Source: Cercis canadensis (Eukaryota; Streptophyta; Magnoliopsida; Fabales; Fabaceae). Taken from it: 64,000 nt of DNA. Of this stretch, positions 58,163 to 64,000 are shown one piece after another; positions within the stretch are counted from its first letter, which is position 1, and every line of letters begins with the position of its first letter. The stretch is taken from the NCBI GenBank assembly GCA_003255065.1, contig QAOA01003015.1:110525-174524 (forward strand), given 5' to 3'. The translations under genes and the position numbers were made by a program. Under the pieces are notes generated by a model. It saw nothing but the letters and a program-made list of their open reading frames with translations, had not been told where the DNA came from and made no database searches.

Positions 58163-59422
58163 ATGCCCAAGCGATTCCGAACAAGTGGCAAAGCTAGTTC
58201 CTCTACTTCAACCACCTCTCGCTTTAAATCTTCGAATCACGAACAACGCTTTTATACCTCCATCGCCGGACGAGAAGTGTAGCGAGAAAGAGGTTTTCAA
58301 TTGGCCCCCGGGGTTTGTGACGAAATAGATTCCTACATTCAAAGTCACAACTGGGAGACACTTTGCCAATCGATGTCTACCAACATCCCCGCACTTGTTA
58401 AAGAATTTTATGCCAATGCTTGGGACGACTCCGGCGAAGCCCCGACCTAGACTTCATTTGTCAGGGGTCACGACATCTCCTTCGACGAGAACACCATTGC
58501 CACTTATTTTGGTCTTCGTTACGAACCCCTCCACTTCACCTATGACCACTATATAGCACTTCACCATGATAAGTCCACACTCCAACAAGTGTGTACCACC
58601 ATTTGCCGTGAGGGTGCCGCTTGGATTCCTGACAGAGCCGGTAACTCCAACAAGTTAAAAAGAGTAGATCTCATCCCCCTCGCGAAGGCTTGGCATTCTT
58701 TTATTTTGTACAACCTTCTGCCATCCAGTAACTCTTATGAGGTGACAATTCCACGAACTATACTCATCTTCACCATTCTCAAAAAAGGGACAATCAATAT
58801 TGGGAGCTTAATTCAGGACCACATCCACCAGATTGCCCAAGAAAATTCCAAATGGTCGTTCCCTTATCCCAGCTTGATTACACATTTATGTATTCAAGCC
58901 AGTGTCCCGACTAGTGGTGAAGAGAAGTATTTAGCCTTACGCCCTCTTGATTCTTCTGACATCGCTAAGTTTCAAAGAGAATATGACTCTATGTCTGGCT
59001 CACAATCACATGCTCCGGGTCCACCCTCACAAGATGCTGGTCTTTCCACCTCAGTTCCAACTCCACAAGCTCCCCCGCCTACTACTGCCACATCCATGGA
59101 GCAGCTTCTGCGGGATCTGATCAGTCAGCACCAGCAATCCCAACAAGAGGCCCATGATCACCGGCGAGTCATGGAAGAATGACTGGCCCGCCTGGAAATC
59201 CAGAGCAGCCGCCAATTCCAATATTTTGTGCGGGCCATGCAATCCACAGATGTGACATTCCGAGCCCTGATGCGCTCCATGCAGCGGGATCCACATGTGT
59301 ATCCTCAGTTTCCCATGCCGCCACCAGATCTCATGCACCCACATCCTCCGGATGAGCCCTGGCAACCTGTCACCTCACCACCACGCCAGCCGGCACCTGA
59401 CTTAGATGATGTCTCTGAGTAG
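58163..59422 (+). pseudogene. Post-pol ORF of the Athila-like element (plant transposon protein family), three stops
   Basis: One frame of exactly 420 codons starts at MPKRFRTSGKASSS and ends at TAG 59420-59422. In-frame stops interrupt it at 58280-58282 (TAG), 58448-58450 (TAG) and 59180-59182 (TGA). Conserved-looking segments include LVKEFYANAW, then FVRGHDISFDENTIATYFGL, LIPLAKAWHSFILYNLLPSS and LIFTILKKGTINIG. This matches the plant retroelement protein family listed in Pfam as Transposase_32 (putative plant transposon protein), whose function is unknown. The C-terminus is Pro/Gln-rich. It occupies the position of the env-like gene in other Athila elements. I see no membrane segment or signal peptide. 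Confidence 0.75.
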
Positions 59423-60748
59423 CCAACCGGCATAGGGCATTTTCTTGACTTTTTGTTCATTTTGTTGTTTATACTCTATATCTGTTTTACATCTCCCTCA
59501 ATGAGGACATTGCTTTTCTTAAGTTTAGGGGTGTTGTTCTTTTTTATATTGTTTGTTTCTTTGTTTTTACCATTGAGACTAGTTATTTTATGTTTTATCT
59601 GAATGTCTGTTTCTATTTAGTGATTTCCAAATACTGATACTGATAAATATTAGCAGTTACATTATAATTCATTTTAATGATTTACATCTTGAAAGTCTGG
59701 CTGCATTCTCTTGGGAATTTGAAACCAACAATGATAGTTCGTTTGTTTAAATTTTCATTGAGTGTTGTTGCTTGCCAACAAGAATTTTTACCCATTACTC
59801 TGAGTTAGTAGTGGATTACTTTGTGATTCTTTTCTCCTCTGAGCTGTTGTTCTGTTTTCTTGATCATGGAAAGGATCTAGGCCTCCTAAATTTGTTTGCA
59901 ATTGCGAACTTCTTTGCTACCCCTGTGAGTTTGATTTTGTGGTGTAGAAACCCTTGCTTGATTTCTAATTTATTGTTTCTCTGCACCTTTGAGCCCTGGA
60001 TTATCTTTTGTATTAAGTAACCCCACTAGCTTAAAAAATTGTGAGAAAATGAATTGTTCAGCTTAGTGGCCTAAGGAGGTGATGTGTGGTTAGGCACACG
60101 GTCATTTTTTTTTTCAGAGCTTTATTATGTCTGTCAATTTAAAATTCCAGTTTTGTAAGAAAGAGTAAGTTTATGATGTGTGGATTAGGCGCACGGTCAT
60201 ACATTTATCTCCTACTTTTAGTAGCTTGGTCAGGAAATGCACAATGATGCATATAAAAAAAAAAATGCACAATACAAAAGAGCTCAAGTGGAAGTTTATT
60301 GCTAAATCTCTAGGATAATCCAGGCATTTAGGGGTACATGAGCATCATTATTCATTCATGATTTGCATTTAGACTTTACCCTGTAAACCCTTCAAGTCCT
60401 AGTGATCCTTGGTTTGGAATATGTTATTTCTATGAGGAGGGGATTATAATCACTTCGTAACTTCATGGACTTTCTTGGATTCATTACTGTGATAAATCTT
60501 GGTGGGTATATGCAACACTCACAATTCACACACTCATCTGCATGAACTGAGTAAATTTTTGAGTTCCCTTGAGAAAGCGGCTAGGAATTATGAGTTGCAA
60601 GTTGTCATTATGAGTTAATTTGAGTTTAAATTTGAGAGTTTTGGAAGTCATGTTGTGTTGTTGATTTTATTTTGCTTATCTTTTTTCTAGTTAGTGTTTT
60701 TGAGTTTACTTTTGCTTGAGGACTAGCAAAATCCTAAGTTTAGGGGTG
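59423..60748 (+). other. Non-coding 3' region and polypurine tract
   Basis: AT-rich spacer with a GGCGCACGGTCAT-type phrase twice (near 60090 and 60185). It ends TTGCTTGAGGACTAGCAAAATC then AAGTTTAGGGGTG, the polypurine tract, just before the 3' LTR at 60749. Confidence 0.7.
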
Positions 60749-62113
60749 TGATAATTCCATAAAATAGAATTATTATAGCTCCAATTATGCTTTATTTGGC
60801 TAGTTCTTAAGTTATTTTGCATGAATGTGTGTCATATTCTCTAGTTATTTATTAATCTTAGTTAGTGTCAAAGTTATAGTTTTATTTATTTTCCTAGCAT
60901 GTTTTTAGCTCATTCATAGTCCTTTTTGATTCCTTTTGAAGGTTAGAGCATTAGGAGGTTGAAGAAGGAACTAGACGGGACAAATCAAGTGCTGGAAAAG
61001 CTCTCTGGCCATCCAGCGCCCAGCACCAGCATCGTGGCGCCTACCGCCAGCATGGCAGAGAAGCACAAAGCTTCCCAGTTAGCTAGCGCCCAGCGCCAGT
61101 GAGCCAACGCCCAGTGCTAGCCTTTCAGCATTATAGCCCACGTGTCTTCATTAACCAGCGCCCAGTGCTGGTATCTTGGAGCTAACCTACCTATAAAAGG
61201 AACAAGAGGGAGGAAATGAAAGGGATTCGGAGGAGAGCCGTCAAGAACAAAGAAGAGAAAGAAGTTGGAGCATTTTTAGAGGATTCAACTCGGATTTTAC
61301 CTAGTTTTTCTTCTCTTCTCTCTTAATGAACTTTGTTTATCTGTATTTCTCTATTTTAACTATGAATAGCTAAACCCCCTTAGTTAGGGGATTGATGTAG
61401 CTAGGTTTTGGATGAAGTTTTATTGTTAAATGAAGTTATTTTGATGTAAGTCTTTTGTTGGAGTAGATTTTACCACTCTTAATGCCTTTAAATGCTTAGC
61501 TACCATTTGAATGGTTTATTGACTCATGTTGATGCTAGGGATAGTAAGATATGAGTATGCTCTTGTAATTTCTACCATAAATCAAGTTAATCTAGGAATA
61601 GATAACTTAGTTTATGTAGTCTTGAATTAATTTCCTAGAGCTTAATCACCTAAACAAGTTAATTATACCAAGGAATTGGGCAATTAGTTGGGATAGGGAG
61701 GATTGTTTCTCCAAGGGATTGGGTTTAATCAAATTAGGGAAATTGGCCAACAACAAAGGATTTGTAGCTAGGATAATGTATTCTTCAGTAATTCAAAGGT
61801 TATTTTGTCTATGAAATAACCGAAGTCCAAACCAAGTGAAATCAACCCCCTAACCTTCTCTTGTTAATTGTTAATCCTTTACTTTAATTGCTGATTAAGT
61901 TGTTAAGCTGTGCTATTTAGCTCATTTCAATTGATCATTGGGATCCATGTTATTAGTATAGCTTTCTCAAACTCAACCCATTGAATTTTCCAAATAGAAT
62001 CATTGTTAGTGAAATTGGTAATTGCTAACGTCAAATCCTTGAGGACGATACTTAACTCACTTTTATACTACTTGTGTGGCCCGGTATACTTGCCAGTAGC
62101 AAAAACCACATCA
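60749..62113 (+). repeat. Athila-like 3' LTR
   Basis: 1365 bp, TGATAATTCC...CCACATCA, partner of 46362-47720. It holds extra or different CCAGCGCC-type units at about 61010-61170. Followed by the TAAAG target copy. Confidence 0.93.
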
Positions 62114-62118
62114 TAAAG

Positions 62119-63680
62119 CACAAGCCAAATCTCCCCCACACTTAAACAGTACATTGTCCTCAAGGTAAGACAAAATGAAAACAAAGGAAAGATACTACAT
62201 TGGTGAAGAGGCTCCTGATGCTAAACTGGTTATGTTGATGGCCCTGTGATGCAGAAAACGAGGCTGCAACGAGAACTATACAACTAGAAATAATGTTAAA
62301 AGGTCTAGAACTATAAAATTTAAACTTAAACACTAGACTGAGTGATGTCAAAAGTAAATTGCAAAGAGAAATAAATAAAGACAAACTATTCCCTAGGTGG
62401 CTCCCCAGAATGCTCAGAATGTGGTGTAAAAGCAGGTTTAGTTTGCTGTGCATTCGAAGACTCAAGAGGTGGTGCTCAGGATGAAGTGAATGAAGGGAAA
62501 ATCGGTTCGACCGAAGGCGTCGGGTCTGAATCGTCTGCCGAATCCTGGAAGATAGGCGGGCTAGGCAGTTGGGGAGGCTGAAGTCCCATAAACTTGCACA
62601 TCATCTGTAAGGTGGACTGCATCCACTGATGATGCGCCCGCTTGTAGGACATCCACTGGTGCAGAAGTCACTTCCCTTTACGGTTCTCCATGATGATGTA
62701 GTTAATTTGGGCCCATGTCCCATCCACTTCGATCTCTATGCAGCTCAACTGCCATTCTATGGCAATTGGTTTCTGGTCCTCCTCATCAGCTGATGTGAAT
62801 GGGAAGCCGGGAAAAGGTGTGAAAATGGAGGAGTTGATGTGCTAGGTCTTGCAGTTGGTGTTTCCTCGGGGGTGTCTACAGGCAGTTCCTTAGCTTAGGG
62901 TTCCTCAAGGGCATCTGTGCAAGGTCCCTCAGCTGGTGGACTCTCGGGAGCCAGTCTGGGTGAAGCATCGACTAGGGCAAGATATGTGCCATGTGTGTCT
63001 ATGCAGCGCTCTACCATCTCATTGCCTTCAATGTATCCATTTCCAAGGGCATAGGTCGACAGGCTATAGTGAGTCGGGTAATCATGGATCCGCCACCAAT
63101 AGCCTTGAAGTTGCCCTACTACAGGTAACCCCTAGCTAGTTGAATGACAGCGTATTCGAGGTGGCAATGGTGTTGTTCACAGATACACCAGAGGAAAAAC
63201 AAGTCCCTCTTGCTTACAACTTCGGTGCTCTCTCTCTTGGCAGTCAAAGAGTGGACAAGAAGCTTATGGATGTAGCGGAGAGTTGGTGAACGAAGAGTAA
63301 ATGCCTTAAACCTCTTGGCCTCATAAGTGGCCTCCATGCTGACTTCCTTCTAATAGTCCCTAGGCTCTGTGTTGGGGAAAACCCAGTCCAGATCGTAGGA
63401 GTCATATATGAACCCCTGCTCAAAGAGCCCAGCTGCCTCAGTGAACTCCTGCAAACTCACACTATGCATGAAGGAGCCAAGACGAAATCTAATGGTCTCT
63501 GGGTCATGCCACGTGGCAGTAGAGGTTGTAAAAGTTGTGTTGATTTCTACAGTGGTGAGGAATTCCAGAATGAGCTCTCTGTATACCGGCTCCTGTAGCT
63601 CGAATATACTACTTCATCGACTGAAGCTGAGGAGGTGCCAGACCTCCTGTTCAAGACTGACGGGTGCCGAACCGTACAAA
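62119..63680 (-). pseudogene. Post-pol type ORF of the interrupted second gypsy element
   Basis: Minus-strand reading gives VYRELILEFLTTVEI, FRLGSFMHSVSLQEFTEAAGLF, then a TAG before KEVSMEATYEA, and SPTLRYIHKLLVHSLTAKRE, STEVVSKRDLFFLWCI. Two stops follow at about 63117-63122, with Pro/Gln-rich wording further on (to about 62403). This is the same general family (Transposase_32-like) as 58163-59422 but clearly diverged and on the opposite strand. It is the continuation of the element whose 3' LTR is 44119-45597; the Athila-like element separates them. No gag or pol lies between here and the right edge. Non-functional. Confidence 0.65.
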
Positions 63681-64000
63681 ATTAAACTACTAATTGCAAC
63701 TAAATTGTAGTATAGGATGCAACTAGTGTCGTCTCCCAAGGATCCACTAGAACAACTAATCTTTTAAGAACTTAAGCAAGAACAGAATAAGGGAGGTTTT
63801 GTGTTGAATGCAATATACTAAGAATTAAGAAAGCAGTAAACTGAATTTATCAAATAAGAGAAAACGCAATCAACTCAAGCAGGCAACCAAACCTTAATCC
63901 ATCCTTGTTCACTAAAGATAAACTAGATCTGATTTAATTCTTGGTTAAGTGTTACCTAGAATCCCTAACAATAACACTTAGAATTCCTACTGATTTACCA
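63681..64000 (-). repeat. Possible end of a further gypsy-type LTR, cut by window edge
   Basis: On the minus strand TTGGGAGACGACACTAGTTG is followed by ATCCTATACTACAATTTAG and then AATTTTG. This is the wording at the 3' end of many plant gypsy LTRs just before the primer site. No primer site follows, and it is unlike the LTR at 44119-45597, so it may be a solo or truncated LTR of another family. Confidence 0.4.

Larger units (their letters stand above)
46362..62113 (+). mobile_element. Athila-like Ty3-gypsy retrotransposon, nearly complete, TSD TAAAG
   Basis: 5' LTR 46362-47720, Asp-tRNA primer site, gag, protease, RT, RNase H, integrase, a post-pol ORF, polypurine tract and 3' LTR 60749-62113. 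TAAAG flanks exactly (46357-46361 and 62114-62118). It is 15.75 kb as assembled, about 12.9 kb if the three N-split duplications are artefacts. The RT-RNase H-integrase order is that of Ty3-gypsy; the Asp-tRNA primer site, CX2CX3HX4C gag knuckle, DLGAS protease and extra 3' ORF fit the Athila lineage. Several stops, two frameshifts and an altered RT active site make it non-autonomous. Confidence 0.93.

Overview
This is eukaryotic DNA, almost certainly from a eudicot plant. It is AT-rich, with intron-split genes of plant type, Ty1-copia and Ty3-gypsy (Athila-like and Tat/Ogre-like) LTR retrotransposons, and many Harbinger/Tourist, hAT and Mutator-like DNA elements with clean target-site duplications (TSDs). 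I saw no bacterial genes, CRISPR array, tRNA or rRNA.

Only two host genes look functional. The 3' part of a cytosolic ribosomal protein eL8 (RPL7A) gene lies at 3264-4057 (+). A complete ten-exon COQ6 gene (mitochondrial FAD monooxygenase of ubiquinone synthesis) lies at 18163-28481 (+); its exons splice in phase to about 508 codons and one intron uses a GC donor. Three host-gene remnants also occur: a decayed NADPH:adrenodoxin oxidoreductase (MFDR) fragment at 34230-34484 (+), one ANKRD13-like exon at 43262-43511 (-), and a BAHD acyltransferase scrap inside a Harbinger element at about 15320-15577 (-).

Layout. 1-1984: gypsy gag-protease (-). 2067-2401: solo LTR. 4799-5816: foldback element split by a Tourist MITE. 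7851-13984: degenerate copia (-). 14063-16148: Harbinger element with a second Harbinger element inside it. 16742-17767: two MITEs in the COQ6 promoter. 29017-33863: Harbinger element carrying a transposase fragment and a solo LTR. 34719-41912: hAT element containing a giant Ogre-like LTR, which contains another hAT. 42254-42455: MITE. 44119 onward: a second gypsy element (-), split by a nearly complete Athila-like element (+, 46362-62113, TSD TAAAG). The split element resumes at 62119.

Assembly caution. There are eight single-base Ns. At five of them (11935, 20987, 50548, 53954, 56985) the block ending just before the N is repeated, nearly identical, just after it. This is the signature of overlapping contig ends that were placed side by side. 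The apparent double gag-protease of the Athila element and its double RNase H block are probably artefacts, and about 3.4 kb of the window is likely counted twice. No new defence, metabolic or signalling system was found. The main interest is the multi-level transposon nesting with exact TSDs, the assembly artefacts, and a few gene fragments.
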